A stretch of 37,523 nucleotides of DNA. It comes from GCA-1730015 sp964583825 (lineage in GTDB: Bacteria; Pseudomonadota; Gammaproteobacteria; Granulosicoccales; Granulosicoccaceae). Positions within the stretch are counted from its first letter, which is position 1, and the number at the start of each line of letters is the position of its first letter. The notes below the pieces were generated by a model that had not been told where the DNA came from, did no database searches, and saw nothing but the letters and a program-made list of their open reading frames with translations. The position numbers and the translations under genes were made by a program. The stretch covers positions 1-37,523 of the forward strand of contig CAZOXM010000048.1 in assembly GCA_964583825.1 (NCBI GenBank), in the 5' to 3' direction. Positions 1-9,200 of the stretch are shown here, piece after piece.

Positions 1-1380
1 CTGATCGGCGATGCCAAAACGGCGCAGCTTGGTGTACAGGCTTTGTCGACTGACGCCCAGCATCTCAGCGGCAGAAGCGCGGTTGTCGCTGGTCATCTCG
101 AGCGCTGATTCGATACACAGCTTTTCGATCAGATTTGTCGATTCCCGCACCAGTTCCTTCAGTGGAACGCGACCAACCAGCTCTTTCAGTGGCGCGCCGG
201 GTGTCGGCACCATGATTTCATCAGCGCTGGGCAATCGACTCTGCACGTTGCGGATAATCAGCAGCACATGAGGAAACCGAGGATCGTCAATCGTCGCGGC
301 GGAGATTTCCACATCCGTGGTGAGGCCATGCGCACCCGCAATAATGGTGGCAAATTTCGGCAATGTGCCATGTTCTTTCAGGTTCTGCGACAGTAATCGA
401 TGATCGAGTTCGCTGCGTCCGAGCCACTGATCCACTCGCTTGCCCACGGCACTGGCAACCGAGGGCAGTTGCGCCATGTTGGCAAAAGCGTTGTTGGCGG
501 TGACAATTCGTCCGGCGTCGTCACAAATAAGTACCGCATCCGGGGATCCCTCAACCACGGCCTCGAACAGTGTCGGTGTGAGGCGGGTAATGTGTTCGGC
601 AGCAGATTCACTCATCGGTGACAGCCGTACCATCAGGGTGCTCTCTATACGATCGCGCAGCAGCGCTGCCGAAGCTAAAAAAGAACGTCGCTGGTCGCTG
701 CTGGCAATCGCGACGTCGTCAGCGCGTCCGGTGCGTTCTGCCTGCTTTAGCAACTCTTCCAGCGCCGCGGTGCTTACATCGTCGAAACCGGTGGGGAAAC
801 GATTGTTCTTGAGCGGTGCGATGTAGGGCCCGAGCAGACGCTGAGCAGCGGGATTGGCATCGATAATTTTCCGTGTGTTTGCATCGACGTTCAGCAGCGC
901 TTCGGCGGAAAGGTCAAACACCAGCTGGTAGCGTGAACGCGCTTGCGCCATGCGCGCGAAGTCACTTTCCAGAGCCTGCTGCGCCTGTATCAGTCGCTGT
1001 TGCATCTTTGCCATATCTTCGACATTCTGACCGACCAGCAATACTGTATTTTTATCCAGCGCCAGTGCGCTGTAACGCACCGGCAGATCCGGACCGTCTG
1101 GAAGCGGGTGGTTTACCTGTCGCCACTGACTTGCTTCGTCGCTTTTTTGTGCCAGTAGTTCTTCAATCTTCGGTTTGCTTTCTACGGTGACGGTTTCGTG
1201 GAAAGACCTGCCGACCCATTGCCTGAAGTTTACAACCGGTTCGTGATCCCGCTGGTAATCCACCTGCGAGAGCGTGCCGTCACGGTCGACCCGAAACACC
1301 CAGTCAGAAGTTTTCTGCAGCATGTTTCGCAGCGCCTGCAATGGCAGCTCAGATGCACTGTCGGTAGTCCGTTTGTTCAC
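1..1380 (-). CDS. ppsR: PpsR/CrtJ-type photosynthesis repressor (3' end outside the window)
   Basis: Transcriptional repressor of bch, crt and puf genes under oxygen or high light; family members bind TGT-N12-ACA palindromes. I translated 460 codons with no stop before the window edge. The family is about 465-475 aa, so only a few C-terminal residues are missing. An N-terminal PAS-like domain (about 15-125) is followed by a glutamine-rich linker helix (about 125-150), PAS1 (about 150-255), PAS2 (about 270-380) and a FIS-type helix-turn-helix (about 415-456, with ASAAEMLGVSRQSLY). Cys422 at the start of the HTH matches the conserved redox cysteine of PpsR/CrtJ. The other redox cysteine of Rhodobacter PpsR (C251) appears to be Val here, and a Cys occurs at 286 in PAS2. 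The GTG start is chosen because an in-frame TGA lies six codons upstream; an ATG 19 codons in is a less likely alternative. It lies 61 bp behind ppaA, probably in one operon. Confidence 0.95.
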   Translation of the reverse strand, partial: MNKRTTDSASELPLQALRNMLQKTSDWVFRVDRDGTLSQVDYQRDHEPVVNFRQWVGRSFHETVTVESKPKIEELLAQKSDEASQWRQVNHPLPDGPDLPVRYSALALDKNTVLLVGQNVEDMAKMQQRLIQAQQALESDFARMAQARSRYQLVFDLSAEALLNVDANTRKIIDANPAAQRLLGPYIAPLKNNRFPTGFDDVSTAALEELLKQAERTGRADDVAIASSDQRRSFLASAALLRDRIESTLMVRLSPMSESAAEHITRLTPTLFEAVVEGSPDAVLICDDAGRIVTANNAFANMAQLPSVASAVGKRVDQWLGRSELDHRLLSQNLKEHGTLPKFATIIAGAHGLTTDVEISAATIDDPRFPHVLLIIRNVQSRLPSADEIMVPTPGAPLKELVGRVPLKELVRESTNLIEKLCIESALEMTSDNRASAAEMLGVSRQSLYTKLRRFGIADQ

Positions 1381-1441
1381 GTTGCTTTTGGCCTGTCAAA
1401 ACCCGTGGCATGCGGCGCCGGAAGTATTGCTGCAGCAGACA

Positions 1442-2389
1442 TCATATTCGGTGTGCGTTCGGTACAAAGCGGGCAGTCGCTTCTGCCAGATCATCTGTCT
1501 CGCTGATCACCTGGTCCGCGCCGAGCTGCATCCCGATCTCCGGCTGCGCGTTAATCAGAGACCCGCCTACCACAATGGCAATATCCGAATTGCATGAACG
1601 GGTGCGCAGTTCGCGAATCAGTTCCACAGTGGCTGCGATGTGCGTCTCACCGCCGATTGAGATTCCTGCCATTTCATACCAGTTTTGCGAAACTTGCTGA
1701 ACGAGCTGACGCGGTTGGGCATCGATATCGATCTCGGTATACCAGCCGGCCCGAAACAGCAATTCTCCCACTAGCAATAGTCCAAAAGAATGTTGCTCGC
1801 CCGGTGCAGTCATGAGCAATACCCGGCCGCCGTGTGCATTATTTTCCAGTTCCCGAACGTGTTGCGGGTGCAGCGTGCGCAGCAGCCGGTGCAGGCGACA
1901 TACGCCGATAGTCACGTCTGCAAAATCGCTGATGTCCTGTTCCCAGCGCCGGCCGAGTTCGATACTCGTCGGAGCCAGCAGTTCGAGCAGCAGGGTTTTA
2001 TCGTCGACACCGTCGGCGCGCAAACGTTCAAACTGCTGCTTCGATGGCGCTTCGCTTTCGTCGAGAATCAGGGTTGCAAACGCCGCAGGCTCCAGCCAGT
2101 GCGGCGACGGCGGGGGTGTTTGAGCATCCGGTTCGATGCTGGTTCGGGAAACGCTGGAATGTTCGCGCTGGCGCGCCTGGCTCTCTATCCAGGTGATCGG
2201 TGCGCCCTCGGAACCGGGCGCTGTTTCTGAAGCCTTCGGTTTGTGTGAAGCTGCGTCTCGCGCAAGTTGTTTCAGGAGTGTGGGAATAATCTCAGACTCT
2301 ATTGCATATCCCAGCTCGTTGAATTGTCTGCGCGATTTCGTACTGCGCAGTTGCTCTGGCGGTACTCGCTTGCCGTCTGTTCCCATCAT
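1442..2389 (-). CDS. ppaA: PpaA/AerR-type cobalamin-binding antirepressor
   Basis: Antirepressor that in Rhodobacter binds vitamin B12 in a light-dependent way and counteracts PpsR/CrtJ. The N-terminal third is low-complexity and probably disordered. A helical B12-cap region follows, containing WEQDISDFADVTIG and HRLLR. The C-terminal Rossmann-like B12 domain carries GEQHSFGLLL, whose His (residue 200 from this start) corresponds by family knowledge to the cobalamin-ligating His of AerR. IVVGGSLI and the terminal GADQV strand complete the domain. ATG at 2389 is immediately followed by a second ATG at 2386; a GGGGGGA stretch lies just upstream and suits the second better. A TTG at 2422 would add 11 residues, preceded by an in-frame stop. 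It is transcribed away from bchF and sits just upstream of ppsR. Confidence 0.9.
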   Translation of the reverse strand: MMGTDGKRVPPEQLRSTKSRRQFNELGYAIESEIIPTLLKQLARDAASHKPKASETAPGSEGAPITWIESQARQREHSSVSRTSIEPDAQTPPPSPHWLEPAAFATLILDESEAPSKQQFERLRADGVDDKTLLLELLAPTSIELGRRWEQDISDFADVTIGVCRLHRLLRTLHPQHVRELENNAHGGRVLLMTAPGEQHSFGLLLVGELLFRAGWYTEIDIDAQPRQLVQQVSQNWYEMAGISIGGETHIAATVELIRELRTRSCNSDIAIVVGGSLINAQPEIGMQLGADQVISETDDLAEATARFVPNAHRI

Positions 2390-2507
2390 TCCCCCCAAAT
2401 GATTGCTGCTCGCGGTTGCCAATGCTTCGTCATCATGAGTGCTCTATGTTGCTTGATTCATGCAGCGAGCTTTGGCGCTGAGTCTCGGTGCTACCTCTCC
2501 CCATGGC

Positions 2508-2536
2508 AGTATGCGCCTGTCGCCGGTGCGACTCAA
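2508..2536 (-). promoter_or_regulatory. Candidate sigma70-like promoter for ppaA-ppsR
   Basis: On the minus strand a TTGAGT hexamer (2531-2536) and a CATACT hexamer (2508-2513) are separated by 17 bp, upstream of ppaA. The spacing is ideal, but each hexamer deviates from consensus at two positions, so this is only a candidate. Confidence 0.35.
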
Positions 2537-2553
2537 GCAATATGCCGAATTAG

Positions 2554-2571
2554 CGTCCAGTTTGCTTGACA
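2554..2571. promoter_or_regulatory. Near-consensus PpsR-like site (one mismatch)
   Basis: CGT-N12-ACA with an inner TTG before ACA, between the ppaA and bchF promoters. One half-site base differs from TGT-N12-ACA. One-mismatch matches are expected about once or twice by chance in 400 bp, so on its own this is weak. Confidence 0.25.
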
Positions 2572-2727
2572 ATCGCTATTACGAAAAATTTCTCCATCTC
2601 GCGGCTGGCTGCAGATGCCATGTCGCTAATCGCGATAAATTACTTACCTGAAAGCTATTTCTCGATCAAAGGGGCCATAGGAATCTATCTGATTCGTTAT
2701 GCACAGAGTGCACTTATTCGCATCGAG

Positions 2728-2761
2728 TGTCAACTAAACATGACGTCAAATTATATTGACA
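2728..2761. promoter_or_regulatory. Overlapping pair of near-consensus PpsR sites at the bchF promoter
   Basis: TGT-N12-ACG (2728-2745) and CGT-N12-ACA (2744-2761) overlap by two bases. Each misses the PpsR consensus by one base. The centre forms a perfect TGACGTCA palindrome (2741-2748). The second site ends on the TTGACA -35 hexamer of the candidate bchF promoter, the position expected for a repressor operator. Position and pairing support it more than the individual matches do. Confidence 0.5.
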
Positions 2762-2785
2762 TAATTTAAAAAAATCTCGTAGACT
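2756..2785 (+). promoter_or_regulatory. Candidate sigma70-type promoter of the bchF operon
   Basis: A perfect TTGACA (2756-2761) and TAGACT (2780-2785) are separated by 18 bp that are strongly A/T-rich, about 50 bp upstream of the bchF start. The rest of the 2390-2833 intergenic stretch shows no plausible gene. Confidence 0.55.
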
Positions 2786-2833
2786 GGCAGACGTCGATCT
2801 ATTGCAGGTCCCGCAATACAGGAGAAGCGACCG

Positions 2834-3352
2834 TTGAATCGCCCGAGTGATCTATACACACCCGAACAGCGTGTGCGCCGCGATCACACACGCTGGACTG
2901 TGGTTCAGGGCGTGTTGGCACCGGTCCAGTTTGTCGCCTTCCTTATTAGCGTGGTGTTGATTTTCCGGTTCCTTGCCACTGGTGAAGGATATTCAGCGGC
3001 CACGATCTCTATCGTGATCAAAACGGCCCTGCTGTACACCATTATGGTGACTGGCGCGATTTGGGAGCGCGTCGTTTTCGGTCAGTATCTTTTTGCGGAA
3101 CCGTTTTACTGGGAAGACGTCGTCAGTATGCTGGTGATGGCGCTTCATACGCTTTATCTCATTTGTTTATTCGGTGGTTTTGGCTCTCCGGTGGTAATGA
3201 TCTGGATTGCACTGGCCGCCTACTTTTCCTACCTCGTCAATGCAACGCAGTTTCTTTTGAAATTTCGCCAGGCGCGGCGCACTGGCCACGTTGTCAAAGC
3301 GGTTGCCAGTGAAGCGAGATCGGCTGGCGGGGGTGCGCTCAGTGCTGGATAA
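2834..3352 (+). CDS. bchF: 3-vinyl bacteriochlorophyllide hydratase BchF
   Basis: Hydrates the C3 vinyl group of (bacterio)chlorophyllide to hydroxyethyl, upstream of BchC oxidation to the acetyl group. The 172-residue protein matches the family length and has the family pattern: N-terminal YTPEQRVRRDHTRW, then hydrophobic helices around 25-48, 58-80, 90-110 and 118-140, with WERVVFGQYLFAEPFYWED between helices. The start is TTG, preceded by an AGGAGAAG ribosome-binding site about 9 bp upstream; there is no in-frame ATG in the right place. First gene of a long operon; its 3' end overlaps the probable start of bchN by 11 bp. Confidence 0.93.
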   Translation: MNRPSDLYTPEQRVRRDHTRWTVVQGVLAPVQFVAFLISVVLIFRFLATGEGYSAATISIVIKTALLYTIMVTGAIWERVVFGQYLFAEPFYWEDVVSMLVMALHTLYLICLFGGFGSPVVMIWIALAAYFSYLVNATQFLLKFRQARRTGHVVKAVASEARSAGGGALSAG

Positions 3353-4664
3353 GGAATACTCGGAGGACGCGGTCTGCACTGCACAGCCGTTGCAGTGGAC
3401 TGCCAACCCTGCGGAAAGAACCGTTCTGCAGGAGCGCGGACAGCGCGAGGTCTTCTGTGGGCTAACCGGTATCGTCTGGCTGCACCGACGCATGCAGGAT
3501 GCTTTTTTCCTTGTTATTGGCTCCCGTACCTGTGCTCATTTGCTGCAATCAGCCGCAGGCGTCATGATTTTCGCGGAGCCGCGATTCGGCACCGCGATAC
3601 TAGACGATCGCGATCTTTCAGGTCACGCGGATTTCAACGAATCACTGGACGATGTGGTTAATCAACTGCACGCCCGCAGACCGGAAATTAAAACCCTGTT
3701 TTTGGTCGGGTCTTGTCCTTCGGAAGTGATCAAGCTCGATCTAGCGACCGCCGCTGCGCGACTCAACCGGGAATTTCAGGGGCAGTTGCGCGTACTGAGC
3801 TATTCGGGAAGCGGCATTGAAACCACGTTTACCCAGGGTGAGGATCAGTGCCTGAAGGCACTGGTTGAGTGTATCGGCAGCGGGCAGGCTTCAGGTAAAC
3901 CGGCCAGGCTGCTGGTACTCGGCACATTAGCCGATGTGGTCGAAGATCAATTCACCCGCCTGTTCGAACAGCTCGGCTTACCGGAAGTTACATTTTTACC
4001 GGCGAAGCGTGCGGCTGATCTGCCATCGATAGACGAAAATACACGCGTGGTGCTGGCCCAGCCTTTCGTGGGTGATACGCTGCGACAACTGATTCGCATG
4101 GGCGCCAGTCACATCGACGCCGGTTTTCCTTTTGGTGTTGAGGGCACCCACCGGTGGATGCAGGTGATTGCCGATGAATTCGGCGTCAGTCAACAGACGT
4201 TTGATCGTGTGATGGAGGCCCCGGTGACCCGTGCCCGATCGGCACTTGAACGGGTTTTACCCGCGCTCTCCGGTAAGTCCATTACCTTTCTGCCCGACTC
4301 GCAACTGGAAATACCACTTGCCAGATTCCTCCATCGTGAGTGCGGAATGCACGTCGTCGAAGTTGGAGTGCCCTTTCTCGACCGCCAGCTTGTGCAGTCG
4401 GAACTCGACCAGTTGCCCGAGTCAGTGCGCCTGACCGAAGGTCAGCATGTCGACCGGCAACTCGACCGCCTGCGCAACGACCGGCCCGATCTGACCGTCT
4501 GTGGCATGGGGCTGGGCAATCCACTTGAAGCGGAGGGGATGGCGACCAAGTGGAGCATTGAACTGGTCTTCAGTCCGATCCACGGGTTTGAGCAGGCGGC
4601 TGATCTGGCGGCGCTGTTCGCGCGGCCGCTCAAACGTCGCGATCTGCTGAGCGTACCCGCATGA
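3342..4664 (+). CDS. bchN: Dark-operative protochlorophyllide reductase subunit N
   Basis: Part of the NB catalytic component of DPOR, which reduces ring D of protochlorophyllide using electrons from BchL. The conserved core starts at ERGQREVFCGLTG. Cys39 (EVFCGLTG), Cys64 (GSRTCAHL) and Cys125 (VGSCPSEVIK) match the three cluster-ligating cysteines of Rhodobacter BchN, with identical spacing (25 and 61 residues). Length is 440 aa from the chosen GTG, which has a GGCGGGGG stretch about 8 bp upstream and overlaps the bchF stop region. Alternatives are GTG 3333 and a longer TTG start at 3291 inside bchF. The N-terminal 30 residues before the core are not conserved in the family. The stop overlaps bchB by 4 bp (ATGA). 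Confidence 0.95.
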   Translation: MLDKEYSEDAVCTAQPLQWTANPAERTVLQERGQREVFCGLTGIVWLHRRMQDAFFLVIGSRTCAHLLQSAAGVMIFAEPRFGTAILDDRDLSGHADFNESLDDVVNQLHARRPEIKTLFLVGSCPSEVIKLDLATAAARLNREFQGQLRVLSYSGSGIETTFTQGEDQCLKALVECIGSGQASGKPARLLVLGTLADVVEDQFTRLFEQLGLPEVTFLPAKRAADLPSIDENTRVVLAQPFVGDTLRQLIRMGASHIDAGFPFGVEGTHRWMQVIADEFGVSQQTFDRVMEAPVTRARSALERVLPALSGKSITFLPDSQLEIPLARFLHRECGMHVVEVGVPFLDRQLVQSELDQLPESVRLTEGQHVDRQLDRLRNDRPDLTVCGMGLGNPLEAEGMATKWSIELVFSPIHGFEQAADLAALFARPLKRRDLLSVPA

Positions 4665-6253
4665 AGTTGTCGCTATGGACTTATGAAGGCCCCACCCATA
4701 TTGGTGCCATGCGCGTGGCCAATTCCATGCGCAATGCTCATCTCGTGCTACACGCGCCGCAGGGTGACACCTATGCCGACCTGCTCTTCACCATGATCGA
4801 GCGGCAGGACCATCGACCCCCCGTCACCTACACCACATTTCAGGCGCGCGATCTCGGCGCCGATACCGCCAATCTGTTTGTCGAGGCGGTGCGCGACGCA
4901 GCCGAACGGTTTAAACCCGAAGTGCTGTTCGTCGGAGAATCGTGTACCGCGGAGTTAATTCAGGATCAGCCCGGAGCGCTGGCGCAGGGTATGGCACTGA
5001 GCGTGCCGCTGGTGCCGCTCGAACTGCCGGCCTATGCGAGAAAGGAAAACTACGGCGCCAGTGAAACCCTCTACGCACTGGTGCGTGCGGTGCTGCTGCC
5101 GCAGGCCAGAGCCCGCCGCGACGGCACAGCGCCAGTAGCATCGACGACCCCGGTGGCATCGACGAACAATGTACCGACCGTCAATTTGATTGGTCCGAGT
5201 TCTCTGGGTTTTCGCTGTCGTGACGACGTGACCGAAGTGACCCGCCTGCTCAACAGTATGGGCGTAAAGGTTAACGCAGTCGCTCCGCTCGGTGCATCAC
5301 TTGCCGATATTGCGAAACTGCCCGAGGCACAGGCCAACCTCTGTCTGTATCCCGAAGTAGGGCGCGCTGCCTGTGACTGGCTCAGGCGCGAATTTGGACA
5401 ACCGTGTATCGACACGGTGCCGATCGGGGTAACCGCCACGCGTCGCTTTGTCGAACAGGTGGCGGAAGCGGTTGGTGTTGATCCTTCACCGGTGCTGTCG
5501 GCACAGGCCTCGCGTCTGCCGTGGTATTCGCGTTCAATCGACTCGAACTATTTGACCGGCAAACGGGTGTTTGTGTTTGGCGATGCGACGCATGCGCTGG
5601 CCGCGGCCAGAGTTGCCACCGATGAACTGGGCTTTGAGGTGGTTGGTCTTGGCACCTACAGTCGAGAGTTTGCACGCGATGTGCGGGATGCCGCTGCCTG
5701 CTATGGTGTCGAGGCGCTGATTACCGATGATTACCTTGAGGTCGAACAGGCAGTCATCGCCAGTGAACCGGAACTGGTGCTCGGCACGCAGATGGAGCGA
5801 CATATCGCCAAGCGACTCGGTGTCGGCTGCTGCGTAATCTCAGCACCGTTTCATGTCGAGGATGTACCGGCGCGCTACGCACCGCAGATGGGCTATGAAG
5901 GGGCCAATGTCATCTTCGACAGTTGGGTACATCCACTGATGATGGGGCTGGAAGAACACCTGCTGGGGATGTTTACCGAAGACTTCGAATTCAATGAAAG
6001 TGCCGCGCCCTCACATTTAGGCAAGCACGGCGCTGCGTCAGTAGCCGTGGCCGATGCCACCGGACAGGCGCAAGACGATTCCGACACAGCCCCTCTGAAC
6101 TGGGCGCACGACGCTGAAAAAGAATTGAAAAAAATCCCTTTCTTTGTCAGGGGCAAGGCACGAAAGAACACCGAGCAGTACGCCAGTGATCAGGGCCTGG
6201 CCACCATTACCATAGAGACGCTGTACGATGCCAAAGCACACTACAGCCGATAG
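4661..6253 (+). CDS. bchB: Dark-operative protochlorophyllide reductase subunit B
   Basis: Partner of BchN in the DPOR NB component. The N-terminus MKLSLWTYEGPTHIGAMR is the canonical family start, and Asp36 (APQGDTYAD) corresponds to the unusual aspartate ligand of the NB cluster known from Rhodobacter BchB. Asp294 in WYSRSIDS probably corresponds to the catalytic Asp274; the offset is explained by a low-complexity insertion around residues 153-171. The C-terminal 60 residues (WAHDAEKELKKIPFFVRGKA) form the small helical domain found in BchB and ChlB. Length 530 aa, close to the family norm. The ATG overlaps the bchN stop by 4 bp, and the gene overlaps bchH by 26 bp. Confidence 0.96.
   Translation: MKLSLWTYEGPTHIGAMRVANSMRNAHLVLHAPQGDTYADLLFTMIERQDHRPPVTYTTFQARDLGADTANLFVEAVRDAAERFKPEVLFVGESCTAELIQDQPGALAQGMALSVPLVPLELPAYARKENYGASETLYALVRAVLLPQARARRDGTAPVASTTPVASTNNVPTVNLIGPSSLGFRCRDDVTEVTRLLNSMGVKVNAVAPLGASLADIAKLPEAQANLCLYPEVGRAACDWLRREFGQPCIDTVPIGVTATRRFVEQVAEAVGVDPSPVLSAQASRLPWYSRSIDSNYLTGKRVFVFGDATHALAAARVATDELGFEVVGLGTYSREFARDVRDAAACYGVEALITDDYLEVEQAVIASEPELVLGTQMERHIAKRLGVGCCVISAPFHVEDVPARYAPQMGYEGANVIFDSWVHPLMMGLEEHLLGMFTEDFEFNESAAPSHLGKHGAASVAVADATGQAQDDSDTAPLNWAHDAEKELKKIPFFVRGKARKNTEQYASDQGLATITIETLYDAKAHYSR
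5132..5165 (+). repeat. Short in-frame tandem repeat within bchB
   Basis: Two 16-bp units with the core GCATCGACGA, period 18 bp, encode a repeated PVAST peptide (residues about 158-168). They lie in the variable loop before PTVNLIGPSSLGF. This is probably replication-slippage expansion in a tolerant linker. Confidence 0.7.
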
Positions 6254-9200
6254 TCCGGCGATGCGAGTGGCAATCGTCACTCTCGACAGTCACCTCGCCA
6301 GTACCGTGGCGCGGGTCGACCGTGAACTGGGTGACCAGAATATTACCGTGAGTCTGCACGCTGCCGGTGACTGGGATCGCGACCCGGCCAGTCTGGCGCG
6401 TTGTCACGAGGCCATTCGTGAAGCGCATATTGTGGTGGTGACCATGTTGTTTATGGAAGACCACATCAGGGCGGTGATCGACCCGTTGCGACAGCGTCGG
6501 GATCAATGTGATGCCATGGTGTGCTGTATGTGTGCCGGAGAGATTGTCAGGCTGACCCGTATGGGACGTTTTACGCTTGATGGCGGTGACAGCCGCGCAC
6601 GTGCATTCTTTAAACGTCTGCGAGGTTCCGGGTCGCGTAAGAAAAAAGTAAAAAGCGGCAAGCTGCAAATGGCGATGTTACGCCGCATACCGCAGATTCT
6701 ACGTTACATTCCGGGCACCGCTCAAGACATACGGCAGTACTTTCTGGTGTTGCAGTACTGGTTGGCCGGCAGTAATCAGAACATAGCGAATATGGTTCGC
6801 ATGCTGGTCAGTCACTACGCTGATGACGAACGTTTGGTGTTGCGTGACAAGCTCACCGTTGATGCACCAGAGTCGTATCTCGATGTGGGCTTGTACCATC
6901 CTGCATTGCCGGCGCGTATGACCGACCGGCGCCAGGAGCTACCTGCGGTTAAAGCGGAGACGGTGCGCGGACGTGTCGGTCTGTTGCTGATGCGCTCCTA
7001 TGTGCTGGCAGGTAATACGCATCACTACGACGCTGTCATACGAGAGCTTGAGACAGCGGGCTATGAGGTGGTGCCGGCTTTTTCAGCGGGGTTGGACGCC
7101 AGGCCCGCCATTGATCGCTTTTTTATTGATCAGGGTCAGCCGGTCATCGATGTGCTGCTGTCACTGACCGGGTTTTCACTGGTGGGTGGTCCGGCCTACA
7201 ACGACGCGAGCGCAGCGGAAGCTGTGCTTTCCGCAATGGATATTCCGTATATGGCCGCGATGGGTCTGGAGTTTCAGACGCTGGAGAACTGGCAGAGCAG
7301 CGAACGCGGACTGCTGCCAGTGGAGTCGGCCATGATGGTCGCCATTCCCGAGCTCGATGGAGCGATCAACCCCACCGTGTTCGGCGGGCGCAGCGAAATG
7401 GCAGGGCAGGACCGCAATGAGGTGGATATGTATCCGCATGAGGCACAGGTGACACAACTGTGCAGGCGGGTCGACCGGCTGGTGCAACTGCGGCGCTCCA
7501 GCCGTGCTGAGCGACGTGTCGGGCTGGTGATTTTTAACTTCCCGCCCAATTCAGGTGCAGTCGGCAGCGCCGCTCACCTGTCAGTATTTGAATCGTTGTT
7601 TAATACGCTCAAGCACCTCCAGTCGCAGGGTTATCGCGTTGAATTGCCCGACGATGTGAATGCGCTGCGCCACGACATCCTGCACGGCAATGCCGCTGAA
7701 TACGGGGCTGATGCGAATGTGGCTGCGCTGATTCCACTTGACGATTACGTGCGTCGCGAAGCGCATTTGAACGAAATTGAAGCAGCGTGGGGGCCGGCAC
7801 CGGGTAAGCACAACAGTTATGGTCGGCAGCTGCTGGTACTCGGCAAACAATACGGCAATGTGATGGTGGCTGTGCAACCGGCCTTCGGTTACGAAGGCGA
7901 TCCGATGCGCCTCCTGTTTGAGCACAGCTTTGCGCCGACACATGCGTTTTCAGCTTTTTATCGCTACCTGCGCGAAGACTTCAATGCGCATGCGTTATTG
8001 CACTTCGGTACACACGGTGCGCTGGAATTCATGCCGGGTAAACAAGCGGGACTGTCTCCCGACTGCTGGCCGGAGCGGTTGCTTGGTGCTCTGCCAAACT
8101 ACTACCTGTACGCCGCCAACAACGCATCGGAAGGCACCATCGCGAAGCGTCGTGCCGCGGCGACACTGATTAGTTATCTGACGCCACCGGTCACGCACGC
8201 CGGTCTGTACAAGGGACTGCTTGATTTGAAAGCGACCATTGACCGGTTTCGTCAGTGCGCCCCGGATGAACACAACACGCGTACCGAGTTGCTGGACCTG
8301 ATCCGCTCGCAGGCCGACACGCTTGAACTGTCTATCAACACTGCACCTGAGCAGATCGATCACTACGTAGATGCCTGTCGCGAAGCAGTCAATGAGATCG
8401 AGGCGACTTACATACCACACGGGCTGCACGTGGTCGGGGACACCCCTGATGCCGAGCAGCGTCGGGAGTTGCTCGAGGCCGTTGCGGCGGTTGAGTTGTC
8501 CGCAGGTGATCATCACACGCAGCACGCCACCGGGTTGACCGCGGCGGCCATGCAGCGCGATCCGCCGCCGCTTCTCGAGGGTGTGCCCGAACCCGTTTGT
8601 CAGTCCATTGTAGAAACACTGCGCGAGCTTAATGAATCGCTGCAGCGCGAAACAGAGTTGTCCGCCATTGTCCATGCACTCGACGGCGGCTACCTCAAGC
8701 CGGTGGTGGGCGGAGATCTGCTGCGTGCTCCGGAAATACTGCCGACCGGCCGCAATCTGCACGGTTTCGACCCCTACCGCATGCCGAGCGTCAGTGCGCT
8801 GCGCAGTGGTGAAATTGCCGCAGAACACCTGATCGAGCGCCACGTGGCCGAAGGTGGTGCGTTTCCGGAAACCATTGCCATGGTCTTGTGGGGTACGGAC
8901 AACCTCAAGACTGAAGGTGCACCGATCGCCCAGGTACTGTCGCTTATTGGTGCCGCACCGCGCTTTGACAACTATGGCCGATTGTGTGGTGCGCAACTGA
9001 TTGATCTCGACAAACTGGCCCGACCGCGTATTGATGTGGTGGTCACGCTGTCGGGAATCTTCCGTGACCTGCTGCCACAGCAAATGCGCTTGCTGGCAGA
9101 GGCGGCATGGCTCGCTGCCACCGCCGAAGACGAACCGCTAGCGAAAAACTTTGTACGCAAGCACGCACTGGAATATCAGCGCGAACACGACTGTGATATG

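Noticed and set aside
1442..2422. TTG start at 2422 for ppaA
   Set aside because: The G-rich ribosome-binding stretch lies next to the ATG pair at 2386-2389; the extra 11 residues have no support.
2423..2833. Short open frames in the ppaA-bchF intergenic region
   Set aside because: No ribosome-binding sites or protein-like composition; the stretch is better explained by promoters and operators.
3291..3341. TTG start of bchN inside bchF
   Set aside because: The GTG at 3342 has a G-rich ribosome-binding stretch at proper spacing, and the added residues are just bchF read in another frame.
7995..9083. Long 362-codon frame on the minus strand inside bchH
   Set aside because: It is the antisense shadow of a strongly conserved bchH region; the peptide has no recognisable domain.
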